Of a stretch of 64,000 nt of DNA, positions 53,297 to 62,423 are shown in pieces. The stretch comes from Clostridia bacterium (GTDB lineage: Bacteria > Bacillota > Clostridia > Oscillospirales > Acutalibacteraceae): contig JAFTYU010000036.1 in NCBI GenBank assembly GCA_017461235.1, positions 78,629-142,628 on the forward strand, in the 5' to 3' direction. The notes beneath the pieces are model-generated. The model was not told the DNA's origin. It did not search any database and saw nothing but the letters and a program-made list of their open reading frames with translations. The first letter of the stretch is position 1, and every line of letters begins with the position of its first letter. Position numbers and translations under genes: made by a program.

Positions 53297-53324
53297 TGCA
53301 AAATGAAAATGCAGAATGCAAAAT
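53297..53324 (+). repeat. heptanucleotide tandem repeat, TGCAAAA type
   Basis: TGCAAAA, a six-base variant TGAAAA, TGCAGAA and TGCAAAA follow the mntP stop codon directly and lead into the element end. Confidence 0.8.
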
Positions 53325-53328
53325 TAAA

Positions 53329-53584
53329 GGGGCTAACGCCGATTATAATAAAGTTAATGAAAACAACGTATTTCCATAGGGTCAGGCTTGCCTGACCCGT
53401 TTGTTTTATCGTTAACTTAGCGGTTTAGGCAAGCCTAAACCCTGAGGTTTATCGTCCTATCTAACTGAAGAATAGGGCAAGAGAACTACCCACCACCGCT
53501 ACGCGCTCCCCATCCCTTTTTTGCTTCGCAAAAATGGGATGATAAGCTTTCGCATTACAACAACTTTATTTATAATCGCGCCCC
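53329..53584. mobile_element. MITE-like hairpin-rich element, copy 2
   Basis: This 256-bp non-coding segment has related ends (GGGGC...CGATTATA at the left, TATAATCGCGCCCC at the right). The interior has strong hairpins: GGGTCAGGC/GCCTGACCC (53379-53399), GGTTTAGGC/GCCTAAACC (53422-53441) and CATCCC...GCAAAAATGGGATG (53511-53541). Blocks ACTGAAGAATA and CCCACCACCGCT are shared with copy 1 in the same orientation. Hairpin loops differ between copies, suggesting the structure matters more than the sequence. Confidence 0.72.
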
Positions 53585-53585
53585 G

Positions 53586-53617
53586 AAACTCCTCACTCCT
53601 AATCCTAACCCCTAACT
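53586..53617 (+). repeat. heptanucleotide tandem repeat, reverse complement of the GTTAGGA type
   Basis: ACTCCTC, ACTCCTA, ATCCTAA-type units read as the complement of the tract at copy 1 and end beside the purL terminator. Confidence 0.75.
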
Positions 53618-53650
53618 AAAAAACGGTCACCAAATCGGTGACCGTTTTTT
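53618..53650 (-). terminator. terminator of the purine operon after purL
   Basis: A 14-bp perfect stem (53618-53631 with 53637-53650, ACGGTCACC/GGTGACCGT) has a five-base loop and a T6 tail on the minus strand. Confidence 0.93.
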
Positions 53651-53655
53651 CTCTT

Positions 53656-56600
53656 TTATTTAAAATATTTAACCGCGGCTTTAAACATCTGAATATCATA
53701 GTTACCGGGAACATTCTTATAAAGACCGTCACCGATACGCTCACTATGACCCATTTTACCGAATACTCTGCCGTCGGGTGATGTGATACCTTCAACTGCA
53801 AACATTGAATCGTTGGGGTTAAAGTGTACATCAACTGTTGCATTACCGTCAAGGTCAACGTACTGTGTTGCAATCTGACCGTTTTCAGCAAGCTTTCTCA
53901 CAAGCTCTTCACTCGCAAGGAATCTGCCTTCTCCGTGTGAAATCGGCACGTTATAAATATCACCGACTTCTGTAAGTGCAAGCCAAGGAGACTTGTTAGA
54001 AGCAATTCTTGTTCTTACAATTCTTGACTGGTGACGTGCAATAGTATTGTATGTAAGTGTGGGACAATTTTCATCTGTGTCAATGATTTTGCCGTAAGGT
54101 ACAAGACCGAGCTTAATAAGAGCCTGGAAACCGTTACAGATACCGCACATAAGACCATCGCGGTTTTCAAGAAGCTCTGTAACACCGTCTTTAACCGCTG
54201 CGTTGCGGAAGAAAGCGGTAATGAATTTACCGGAACCATCAGGCTCGTCACCGCCCGAGAAACCACCGGGGATAAATATCATCTGAGCATCTTTAAGCTT
54301 TGTTGCAAACTCATTGACACTCTCTGTAATACCTGCGGAAGTACGGTTTTTAATAACGATAATTTCAGGTTCTGCACCTGCATCACGCACTGCCTTGGCA
54401 CTGTCAAATTCGCAGTTTGTGCCGGGGAATGCAGGAATAAGAATTCTGGGCTTAGCTACCTTGATTGCAGGAGCCTTACGTTCTGTTGATTTATAAGAGA
54501 AATTCTCTACAGGTGTTTCTGTATCGGGGATATTACAGCTGTAAACACTCTCAAGTTTGTCTTCGTATATAGCAAGAACATCAGTAAAATCAACAGACTC
54601 TCCGTTAAGTGTAAACACGGCTTTATCTGTAACAGTACCAATAAGCTGAGCATCAATATCCTCGGTTGCTTCAAGTACAAATGACGCATAGTTGTACTCA
54701 AAAATGTCTTCAACCCTAAGGTCATCTGCAAAATCAAAGCCGAAGCCGTTACCGAATGCCATTTTCATAACTGCTTCTGCAATGCCGCCCATACCGGGTG
54801 TGTAGCAAGAAACAGCCTTGCCTTCACGAAGAAGTGCGCAAACCTTATCAAACACCTTAACAAGTGACTCTGTAACAGGCAAGCCGTTTTTATCGAATTC
54901 AGGTTTAATGATATAAACCTTGTTACCGGCTTTTTTGAATTCAGGTGAAACAATATCTTTAACCTTTTCGGTTGTAACCGCAAAAGAAACGAGTGTTGGC
55001 GGAACATCAATATCTTCAAATGTACCGCTCATAGAGTCTTTGCCGCCGATTGAACCGACACCAAGCTCTTTCTGAGCTTTGAACGCACCAAGAAGTGCGG
55101 CAAGGGGTTTGCCCCAACGTCCGGGTTCTTTATTTACGCGCTCAAAATATTCCTGGAAGGTAAGGTAAACATCTTCGAATTTTGCACCTGTTGCAATAAG
55201 CTTACAGATTGATTCAACAACTGCAAGATATGCACCGTGGTAGGGACTCTTTTCGGTAATAAAGGGGTTATAGCCCCAAGCCATAAGAGAACAATCATCT
55301 GTATGCTTCTTTTCAACAGAAATTTTCTGTACCATTGCCTGAATGGGTGTGAGCTGATTTTTACCGCCGAAGGGCATAAGAACCGTGCCTGCACCGATAG
55401 TTGAGTCGAAGCGCTCGGAAAGACCACGTTTTGAGCAGATGTTAAGGTCATCTGCCATAGCCTTCAGATTATCGGTAAACGAACCACTGATTTCTTTATC
55501 ATAATTTTCAGGTTTTGCAGCAAGAACATCCACGTGCTTATCTGCGCCGTTTGAATTAAGGAACTCACGGCTGATGTCACAGATTGTTTTACCGTTCCAT
55601 GTCATAACAAGTCTGGGGTCCTCTGTAACCACGGCGACAGGGCAAGCCTGAAGGTTTTCTGTTGCGGCAAGCTCAAGGAACTTTTCAACATTTTCTTTTT
55701 CAACCACAACCGCCATTCTTTCCTGTGATTCGGAAATAGCAAGCTCTGTACCATCAAGACCTTCATACTTTTTGGGAACTGCATTAAGATCAATTTTAAG
55801 ACCATCTGCAAGCTCACCGATAGCAACTGAAACACCGCCTGCGCCAAAGTCGTTACAGCGCTTAATCATAAGTGTTGCTTCTTTGTTTCTGAACAATCTC
55901 TGAAGCTTTCTTTCTTCGGGAGCATTACCCTTCTGAACTTCTGCACCGCAGGTTTCAAGAGATGATGCTGTGTGTGATTTGGATGAACCTGTTGCACCGC
56001 CACAACCGTCACGGCCTGTTGAACCGCCGAGAAGGATAACTATATCACCGGGTGCAGGACATTCACGGCGAACATTTTCCTGAGGAGCTGCCGCAACAAC
56101 TGCGCCGATTTCCATACGTTTTGCCGCATAACCGGGGTGATAAATTTCGTCAACTATACCTGTTGCAAGACCAATCTGGTTACCGTATGATGAATAACCT
56201 GCCGCCGCAGTAGTAACGATTGTTCTTTGAGGAAGTTTACCCTTGATTGTTTCAGAAACGGGCTTCAACGGGTCTGCCGCACCTGTAACACGCATTGCAC
56301 CGTAAACGTAAGCACGTCCTGAAAGAGGGTCACGGATAGCACCGCCTATACAGGTTGCCGCACCGCCGAAGGGCTCGATTTCTGTGGGATGGTTATGTGT
56401 TTCGTTTTTGAAAAGAAGGAGCCAGGGCTCGCTCACGCCGTCAACGTCAACGTTGATTTTAACGGTACAAGCATTGATTTCTTCAGATTCATCAAGCTTG
56501 TCAAGTTTGCCGTTGACTCTTAAATATTTAACCGCAACAGTTGCCAAGTCCATAAGGCATATAGGCTTTGTTCTTCCTAATTCTTCTCTTGTTGCGATGT

Positions 56601-57342
56601 ATTCTTCGTAAGTTTTCTGAAGAAGTTCATCTTCAAACTCAACGTTATCAATAACAGTAAGGAAAGTTGTGTGACGACAATGGTCAGACCAATACGTGTC
56701 AATCATTCTGATTTCTGTTATTGTGGGGTCGCGGTCCTCTGATTTAAAATAGCTCTGACAGAATGCGATATCATCTGCATCCATCGCAAGACCATATTCC
56801 TTAACGAAGTTTTCAAGACCGGCTCTGTCAAGGTCAATGAAGCCTTCAAGAGTTTTAACTTCTGTAGGGATATCATACTGCATAGCAAGAGTTTCGTATT
56901 TCTCAAGCGTTGCTTCTCTTGCCTCAACGGGGTTGATAACATATTTTTTTATCTCTGCAATGTCGTTTTCGGAAAGGCTTCCGTAAAGAGCATAAACCTT
57001 TGCGCTCTTTATTGTAGGACGCTCACCCTGTGAAATAATCTGGATACACTGTGCCGCAGAGTCTGCGCGCTGGTCAAACTGACCGGGCAAAAATTCAACC
57101 GCAAAAACAGTAGCATCACCTAAATCAATCTCAGCAGTTGCAATATCGAGCTGTGGCTCGGAAAAAACTGTTTTGATAGCATAATCAAAAAGCTCTTCTG
57201 TAATATTTTCCGCATCATAGCGGTTAATTACACGAACATCTTCAAGGGCAGAAATGCCTAAAAGTGTACGTGCATCACCCAAAAGTGACTTTGCCTCATT
57301 GGCAAGCTCTTTTTTCTTTTCAACATATACTCTATATACCAT
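53656..57342 (-). CDS. purL: phosphoribosylformylglycinamidine synthase, single chain
   Basis: This 1228-aa enzyme makes FGAM from FGAR, ATP and glutamine in purine synthesis. The N-terminal part starts VYRVYVEKKKELANEAKSLL. The synthase domains contain DTYWSDHCRHTTF, NHPTEIEPFGGAATC, GGSTGRDGCGGATGSS and MAWGYNP. The C-terminal glutaminase domain begins RILIPAFPGTNCEFDSA and has its nucleophile Cys in GLMCGICNGFQ and a His in SHGEGRF. This is the clostridial long form that needs no PurQ or PurS. GGAG within the end of purD precedes its ATG, so they are coupled. Confidence 0.96.
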   Translation of the reverse strand: MVYRVYVEKKKELANEAKSLLGDARTLLGISALEDVRVINRYDAENITEELFDYAIKTVFSEPQLDIATAEIDLGDATVFAVEFLPGQFDQRADSAAQCIQIISQGERPTIKSAKVYALYGSLSENDIAEIKKYVINPVEAREATLEKYETLAMQYDIPTEVKTLEGFIDLDRAGLENFVKEYGLAMDADDIAFCQSYFKSEDRDPTITEIRMIDTYWSDHCRHTTFLTVIDNVEFEDELLQKTYEEYIATREELGRTKPICLMDLATVAVKYLRVNGKLDKLDESEEINACTVKINVDVDGVSEPWLLLFKNETHNHPTEIEPFGGAATCIGGAIRDPLSGRAYVYGAMRVTGAADPLKPVSETIKGKLPQRTIVTTAAAGYSSYGNQIGLATGIVDEIYHPGYAAKRMEIGAVVAAAPQENVRRECPAPGDIVILLGGSTGRDGCGGATGSSKSHTASSLETCGAEVQKGNAPEERKLQRLFRNKEATLMIKRCNDFGAGGVSVAIGELADGLKIDLNAVPKKYEGLDGTELAISESQERMAVVVEKENVEKFLELAATENLQACPVAVVTEDPRLVMTWNGKTICDISREFLNSNGADKHVDVLAAKPENYDKEISGSFTDNLKAMADDLNICSKRGLSERFDSTIGAGTVLMPFGGKNQLTPIQAMVQKISVEKKHTDDCSLMAWGYNPFITEKSPYHGAYLAVVESICKLIATGAKFEDVYLTFQEYFERVNKEPGRWGKPLAALLGAFKAQKELGVGSIGGKDSMSGTFEDIDVPPTLVSFAVTTEKVKDIVSPEFKKAGNKVYIIKPEFDKNGLPVTESLVKVFDKVCALLREGKAVSCYTPGMGGIAEAVMKMAFGNGFGFDFADDLRVEDIFEYNYASFVLEATEDIDAQLIGTVTDKAVFTLNGESVDFTDVLAIYEDKLESVYSCNIPDTETPVENFSYKSTERKAPAIKVAKPRILIPAFPGTNCEFDSAKAVRDAGAEPEIIVIKNRTSAGITESVNEFATKLKDAQMIFIPGGFSGGDEPDGSGKFITAFFRNAAVKDGVTELLENRDGLMCGICNGFQALIKLGLVPYGKIIDTDENCPTLTYNTIARHQSRIVRTRIASNKSPWLALTEVGDIYNVPISHGEGRFLASEELVRKLAENGQIATQYVDLDGNATVDVHFNPNDSMFAVEGITSPDGRVFGKMGHSERIGDGLYKNVPGNYDIQMFKAAVKYFK

Positions 57343-57348
57343 TGCTAC

Positions 57349-58617
57349 TTACTCCTTTATTGCCGCAAGGGCTTTTGCACCTATATCGTGTCTGTAATAC
57401 GCATTGCCGAAACTGATTTTTTCAACAAGTGCGTAAGCAGAGTCAACCGCATTTTTAAGATTTCCTTCAACAGCCGTAACACCTAAAACTCTACCACCGT
57501 TTGTAAGAAGTTTGCCATCCTTAAGTGATGCGCCTGCTACATAAACGTTTCCTTCAATTTCTTCGGGAATTGTCATTTCATAGCCTTTTTCATATTTTAC
57601 GGGGTATCCTTCGGATGCCATAATTACACAACAAGCACTTTTGTCACTGAACTTAACTTCCGTTTCAGAAAGCGTTCCGTTGGTTGTTGCCATCATAACT
57701 TCAAGCAAATCACTTTCAAGAAGGGGTAAAACGACCTGTGTTTCAGGGTCACCGAAACGACAGTTATATTCAATAACCTTAGGACCGTCAGGAGTAATCA
57801 TAAGACCGAAATACAGACAGCCTTTAAAGGTTCGGCTCTCTTCATTCATTGCATTGATTGTAGGCAAGAAAATCTTTTCCATACAAAGCTGAGCAATTTC
57901 AGGTGTGTAATAGGGGTTGGGAGCAACAGTACCCATACCGCCTGTATTAAGACCTGTATCGTTATCCCCCGCTCTCTTATGGTCCATTGAAGAAATCATA
58001 GGAGCAACCGTCTTGCCGTCTGTAAATGCAAGAACTGAAACTTCAGGTCCTGTAAGGAACTCTTCTATAACGATATTGTCACCGCTTGTTCCGAACATCT
58101 TATCCTGCATCATTGAAATAACTGCATTTTTTGCTTCTTCGCGCGTTGTTGCGATTATAACGCCTTTACCCAAAGCAAGACCGTCCGCCTTAATAACTGT
58201 GGGAATGGGGGCAGTTTCAAGGTATTCAAGAGCTTTCTGCATATCATTGAATACTTCATATACGGCTGTAGGTATGCCGTACTTTTTCATAAGATTTTTT
58301 GAAAACACCTTGCTTCCTTCAATAATCGCAGCTTTTGCTTCAGGTCCGAAACAAGGAATCCCCTTTGCATTAAGAGCATCAACACAGCCTAAAACGAGCG
58401 GGTCATCAGGAGCAACAACAGCATAATCGATAGCATTATTAACCGCAAATTCAACGATTTTTTCTATATCCTTTGCCCCGATATCCACACAAGTGGCGTC
58501 TTTTGCCATACCGCCGTTACCGGGTAGAGCAAAAATCTCGGTTACGTTTTTATTTTCTTTGATTTTTTTGATGATAGCGTGTTCACGTCCGCCACCGCCG
58601 ACAACCATAATTTTCAC
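57349..58617 (-). CDS. purD: phosphoribosylamine-glycine ligase
   Basis: This 422-aa ATP-grasp enzyme joins glycine to phosphoribosylamine. It shows MVVGGGGREHAIIKKI at the start, PVVKADG-like TVIKADGLALGKGV, and NTGGMGTVAPNPYYTPE with FGDPETQVVLPLL. The start is GTG 58617. It lies after a long imperfect palindrome and six nt before purL. Confidence 0.96.
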   Translation of the reverse strand: MKIMVVGGGGREHAIIKKIKENKNVTEIFALPGNGGMAKDATCVDIGAKDIEKIVEFAVNNAIDYAVVAPDDPLVLGCVDALNAKGIPCFGPEAKAAIIEGSKVFSKNLMKKYGIPTAVYEVFNDMQKALEYLETAPIPTVIKADGLALGKGVIIATTREEAKNAVISMMQDKMFGTSGDNIVIEEFLTGPEVSVLAFTDGKTVAPMISSMDHKRAGDNDTGLNTGGMGTVAPNPYYTPEIAQLCMEKIFLPTINAMNEESRTFKGCLYFGLMITPDGPKVIEYNCRFGDPETQVVLPLLESDLLEVMMATTNGTLSETEVKFSDKSACCVIMASEGYPVKYEKGYEMTIPEEIEGNVYVAGASLKDGKLLTNGGRVLGVTAVEGNLKNAVDSAYALVEKISFGNAYYRHDIGAKALAAIKE

Positions 58618-58662
58618 TTAAATCACCATCTTTTTGGTTTTTAATATGTACTTTGTGCATTT

Positions 58663-58768
58663 TGAATTTGGAAGAAAATTGTTCAGAGTGCCGCTTTTAT
58701 GTGGGTTGCGCCGTAAGAATACTGCCCTGAACATAAAACGGTGCTATGGACAATTTTACTCAAATTCA
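58663..58768. repeat. 106-bp imperfect palindrome inside the purine operon
   Basis: The left arm (58663-58702) and right arm (58731-58768) share three paired blocks: TGAATTTG/CAAATTCA, AAAATTGT/ACAATTTT and CCGcTTTTATGT/ACATAAAACGG. The 28-base apex can pair GGG with CCC. It nearly fills the gap between the AICAR transformylase gene and purD. It has no U-tract typical of a terminator. Confidence 0.75.
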
Positions 58769-58769
58769 C

Positions 58770-59954
58770 TTAGTGGTGGAATAATCTCATACCCGTAAAT
58801 GCCATTGTCATTCCGTATTTGTCAGCACATTCAATAACGATGTCGTCACGGATTGAACCGCCGGGCTCAGCAATGTATTTAACACCACTGCGTTTTGCGC
58901 GTTCGATATTATCGCTGAACGGGAAGAATGCATCAGAACCGAGAGCAACACCGTCGATTGTTGCGAAATATGCTTTCACGTCATCGTCTGTAAGGGGTTC
59001 GGGTCTTTCTGTAAAGTATTTCTGCCAATTGCCGTCTGCACAAACGTCTTCTTCATTTTTGTTAATATATCCGTCAATAACATTATCGCGATCAGGTCTG
59101 CCGAGAGTATCTTTAAAGGGAAGGTTGATAACCTTTTCGTGTTGACGAAGGAACCAGGTGTCTGCCTTTGTACCTGCAAGACGTGTGCAATGGATTCTTG
59201 ACTGCTGACCTGCACCTACGCCGATAGCCTGTCCGTCAACAGCATAGCAAACAGAGTTTGACTGTGTATATTTAAGTGTGATAAGTGCGATTATAAGGTC
59301 ACGTACTGCGCTTTCAGGCATATTCTTGTTTTCTGTAACGATATTTTTGAGAAGCTCTGCGTTGATTTCAAAGTTATTTCTGCCCTGTTCAAATGTGATG
59401 CCGTAAACCTGCTTGTGTTCAATGGGAGCAGGAACGTAATCAGGGTCAATTTTAACTATATTGTAGTTACCTTTTCTTTTTGATTTAAGTATCTCGAGTG
59501 CTTCGGGTTCGTAACCTGGAGCAATAATACCGTCGGAAACTTCGCGTTGGATAAGTTTAGCGGTTGTAACGTCGCAAACATCGGAAAGCGCAACCCAGTC
59601 GCCGAAAGAACACATTCTGTCTGTGCCTCTTGCTCTCGCATAAGCGCAAGCAAGGGGTGACTCGTCAAGACCTTCAATATCATCAACGAAGCAAGCCTTT
59701 TTGAGAGTATCGGAAAGCGGAATACCAACCGCTGCAGATGTGGGGCTGACGTGTTTAAAAGATGTAACAGCAGGAAGACCGAGAGCTTCTTTAAGCTCTT
59801 TTACAAGTTGCCAGCTGTTGAATGCATCAAGGAAATTTATAAATCCGGGTCTGCCGCAGAGAATTTCAATAGGAAGCTCACTGCCGTCAGCCATAAAAAT
59901 TTTGGCAGGTTTCTGATTTGGGTTACAGCCGTATTTTAATTCAAACTCTTTCAT
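58770..59954 (-). CDS. stand-alone AICAR transformylase
   Basis: This 394-aa protein is the formyltransferase half of PurH only. It has KYGCNPNQKPA, SFKHVSPTSAAVG (the Lys-His catalytic pair) and GAGQQSRIHCTRLAG, and ends with the AEPGGSIRDD and MAFTGMRLFHH motifs. It adds the last carbon to AICAR. The IMP cyclohydrolase half of bifunctional PurH is missing and is supplied by the next gene upstream. ATG 59954 follows AAGGAG by 8 nt. Confidence 0.93.
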   Translation of the reverse strand: MKEFELKYGCNPNQKPAKIFMADGSELPIEILCGRPGFINFLDAFNSWQLVKELKEALGLPAVTSFKHVSPTSAAVGIPLSDTLKKACFVDDIEGLDESPLACAYARARGTDRMCSFGDWVALSDVCDVTTAKLIQREVSDGIIAPGYEPEALEILKSKRKGNYNIVKIDPDYVPAPIEHKQVYGITFEQGRNNFEINAELLKNIVTENKNMPESAVRDLIIALITLKYTQSNSVCYAVDGQAIGVGAGQQSRIHCTRLAGTKADTWFLRQHEKVINLPFKDTLGRPDRDNVIDGYINKNEEDVCADGNWQKYFTERPEPLTDDDVKAYFATIDGVALGSDAFFPFSDNIERAKRSGVKYIAEPGGSIRDDIVIECADKYGMTMAFTGMRLFHH

Positions 59955-59966
59955 CACGTTATCTCC

Positions 59967-60683
59967 TTATTTATTCTTATTAACAATTCTGGAATCATAT
60001 TTTCCTGTTTCAAGGTCAATATATCTTACGAAAAGGGAAACCTTATTATCTTCGTTAAGGTTTTTCCAGAGAATATCTGTCAACGTATCGATATCGACAT
60101 CGGGAAGTTCAAGTGTTTTCGGCTCACCCTCGAAGCTTGGGAGAGGATTGCCGTCGCATTTGTATGTATGTATAAACTTCGCTTTACCGGGAACGGGGTT
60201 TGAATACGCGAATGTGTATCTTTGACAAGAAGATCCGTCGCCGTCTGCAGATTTGAGAATTGACATTGCGTAGTTCATATCCCCTTTTTCAAGACGGATG
60301 ATACCTGAAATACGGGGTGTGTAGTTAGGAGCATCGTCTTCAAACTCACGGGTACGAAGTGCTTGTTCAAAAGTCATCTGCTTATCCATAAGCTCATATA
60401 TTGTGTCGGTCTGATCACCGTTTGTAACAATGGTTTTGTTACCCAAAACTCTTACGGGAGCATAGATAATGAGATGGGGATCGACCATTTTTGACTCATC
60501 GAAAGCCTGTGTTCTGATTCCTTCGCCATCTTCAACGAAAACTCTGTTACGACTGTTTTCACTTCTGCCCATTATAAAGTAGGCTGTAATTGCTTTTTTG
60601 CTGTCGGCACTTTTGCCGATTATAATGCCTCTGCCGTGATATGCGAGAGAATTAAGTTCATTTTCAAGAGTTTTGATTTCCAT
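59967..60683 (-). CDS. purO: PurO-type IMP cyclohydrolase
   Basis: This 238-aa protein matches the archaeal-type IMP cyclohydrolase (PurO, Ntn-hydrolase-like fold), which closes the inosinate ring. It shows YHGRGIIIGKSADSKKAITA, FIMGRSENSRNRVF, PNYTPRISGII and CQRYTFAYSNPVPGKAKFIHTY. It lies between purN and the stand-alone AICAR transformylase, so the two together replace bifunctional PurH. ATG 60683 follows AAAGGA by 8 nt; the longer start at 60710 overlaps purN. Confidence 0.88.
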   Translation of the reverse strand: MEIKTLENELNSLAYHGRGIIIGKSADSKKAITAYFIMGRSENSRNRVFVEDGEGIRTQAFDESKMVDPHLIIYAPVRVLGNKTIVTNGDQTDTIYELMDKQMTFEQALRTREFEDDAPNYTPRISGIIRLEKGDMNYAMSILKSADGDGSSCQRYTFAYSNPVPGKAKFIHTYKCDGNPLPSFEGEPKTLELPDVDIDTLTDILWKNLNEDNKVSLFVRYIDLETGKYDSRIVNKNK

Positions 60684-60702
60684 AGTATCTTTCCTTTCAC
60701 AA

Positions 60703-61332
60703 TTATTCACTTATAAGAGTTTTTCCGTTAACAACCTTTATTTTATCATCACAGAAAAGCTGAACTGCTTTCGGAAGTATCTTCCACTCTGCTTGTTCCA
60801 TAATTCTTTTCTGCAATGTTTCGGGAGTATCCCCTTCTTCAACTGCAACTGCTTTCTGAAGTATAATAGGACCTGCATCACATTCGGCAGTAACAAAATG
60901 AACTGTTGCACCCGAAACTTTAACCCCCTTTTCAAGGGCACTTTCATGAACATGAAGTCCATAAAAGCCTTTACCGCAGAATGAAGGAATCAGTGCAGGG
61001 TGAACATTAATCATTTTATTTTCAAAAACGTCGCAGACATTTTCATCAAGTATTGTCATAAATCCTGCGTAAACTACCAAATCCGCTTTTTCTTCAACAA
61101 GTGCATCGCGCATTGCTTTACTGTATGCAGCAATATCAGAAAAGTCTTTTCTCACGAGCACGCGTGTTTTAATACCGTTGTCGGCAGCCCTTGTAAGCGC
61201 GAAAGCATCCGCCTTTGATGAAATAACGCAGGTAATTTTACCGTTGCCGAGTTCACCGTTTTTTTCAGCATCAATAAGAGCCTGCAAGTTAGTTCCGCCA
61301 CCCGAAACGAGCACTACTATGTTCTTACTCAT
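60703..61332 (-). CDS. purN: GAR transformylase PurN
   Basis: This 209-aa folate-dependent enzyme formylates glycinamide ribonucleotide. It shows VVLVSGGGTNLQALIDA, the catalytic MINVHPALIPSFCGKGFYG with Asn and His, and SGATVHFVTAECDAGPII with the catalytic Asp. Its ATG overlaps the purM stop by one base. Confidence 0.96.
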   Translation of the reverse strand: MSKNIVVLVSGGGTNLQALIDAEKNGELGNGKITCVISSKADAFALTRAADNGIKTRVLVRKDFSDIAAYSKAMRDALVEEKADLVVYAGFMTILDENVCDVFENKMINVHPALIPSFCGKGFYGLHVHESALEKGVKVSGATVHFVTAECDAGPIILQKAVAVEEGDTPETLQKRIMEQAEWKILPKAVQLFCDDKIKVVNGKTLISE

Positions 61333-62378
61333 TACAGAAGCACCTTCTCGTCACCTTCAATAATTTCACCGATAACGTAAGCATCAATGTCATTATCCTT
61401 GAGAATTGAAAGAGAAAGCTCAACTTCACTTGCAGGAACCACGATGCTCATACCGACACCCATATTATAGGTGTTAAACATATCACGCTCGGGAATATTG
61501 CCCCATTTTGCAATAACATCAAATATAGGAAGCACCTTAACAGCAGACTTATCTATCTTTGCACACAATCCATCGGGAATCGAACGCGGAATGTTTTCAT
61601 AGAAGCCGCCGCCTGTAATGTGAGAAATACCTTTTACGTTAACTTTTTCCAAAAGAGCAAGAACAGGTTTAACATAAATCTTTGTAGGAACAAGCAAAGC
61701 CTCTGCGATGCTTTTTCCGCCTAATTCTTCGCGCTCTGCATAAAGTTCAGGATTATTATTGTCAATATCAAAAACCTTACGGCATAAGCTGAAGCCGTTA
61801 GAATGAATACCTGTGGAAGGAAGTGCAATAACAACATCACCTACAGACATCTTGCTGTTATCAATCATTTTCGGCTTATCTACTATACCAACTGCAAAGC
61901 CTGCAAGGTCATAATCTTCCACGGGCATCAAGCCGGGATGTTCTGCAGTTTCGCCACCAATAAGAGCACAGCCGGACTGAACACAGCCTTCTGCAACACC
62001 GCTGACGATTTCCGCAATTTTCTCGGGAATGTTTTTGCCGCAAGCAATATAGTCAAGGAAATACAGGGGTTTTGCTCCGACGCAAACAATATCATTCACA
62101 CACATTGCAACCGCATCAATACCGATTGTATCGTGTTTATCCATAAGGATAGCCAATTTAACTTTAGTACCGCAACCATCAGTACCTGAAACTAATATAG
62201 GATGCTCCATCCCTGCAACACAACCAAGGTCAAAGCAACCACCGAAACCACCAACATCATCTAATGAGCCTTCATTACGCGTTCTGGCAACGTGTTTTTT
62301 CATAAGTTCAACTGCCTTGTAACCGGCGGTAATATCAACGCCTGCTGCTGCATAGCTTTCTGATCTTGAATTGTTCAT
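61332..62378 (-). CDS. purM: AIR synthetase PurM
   Basis: This 348-aa enzyme closes the imidazole ring to form AIR. It has YAAAGVDITAGYKAVELMKK, GTDGCGTKVKLAI, DIVCVGAKPLYFLDYIACGK and the C-terminal HITGGGFYENIPR. Length is normal. It lies 45 nt after purF and is coupled to purN. Confidence 0.97.
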   Translation of the reverse strand: MNNSRSESYAAAGVDITAGYKAVELMKKHVARTRNEGSLDDVGGFGGCFDLGCVAGMEHPILVSGTDGCGTKVKLAILMDKHDTIGIDAVAMCVNDIVCVGAKPLYFLDYIACGKNIPEKIAEIVSGVAEGCVQSGCALIGGETAEHPGLMPVEDYDLAGFAVGIVDKPKMIDNSKMSVGDVVIALPSTGIHSNGFSLCRKVFDIDNNNPELYAEREELGGKSIAEALLVPTKIYVKPVLALLEKVNVKGISHITGGGFYENIPRSIPDGLCAKIDKSAVKVLPIFDVIAKWGNIPERDMFNTYNMGVGMSIVVPASEVELSLSILKDNDIDAYVIGEIIEGDEKVLL

Positions 62379-62423
62379 TATAACTTTCTCCTTATAATTT
62401 ATTTAACAAATTACTTTTTTTAA

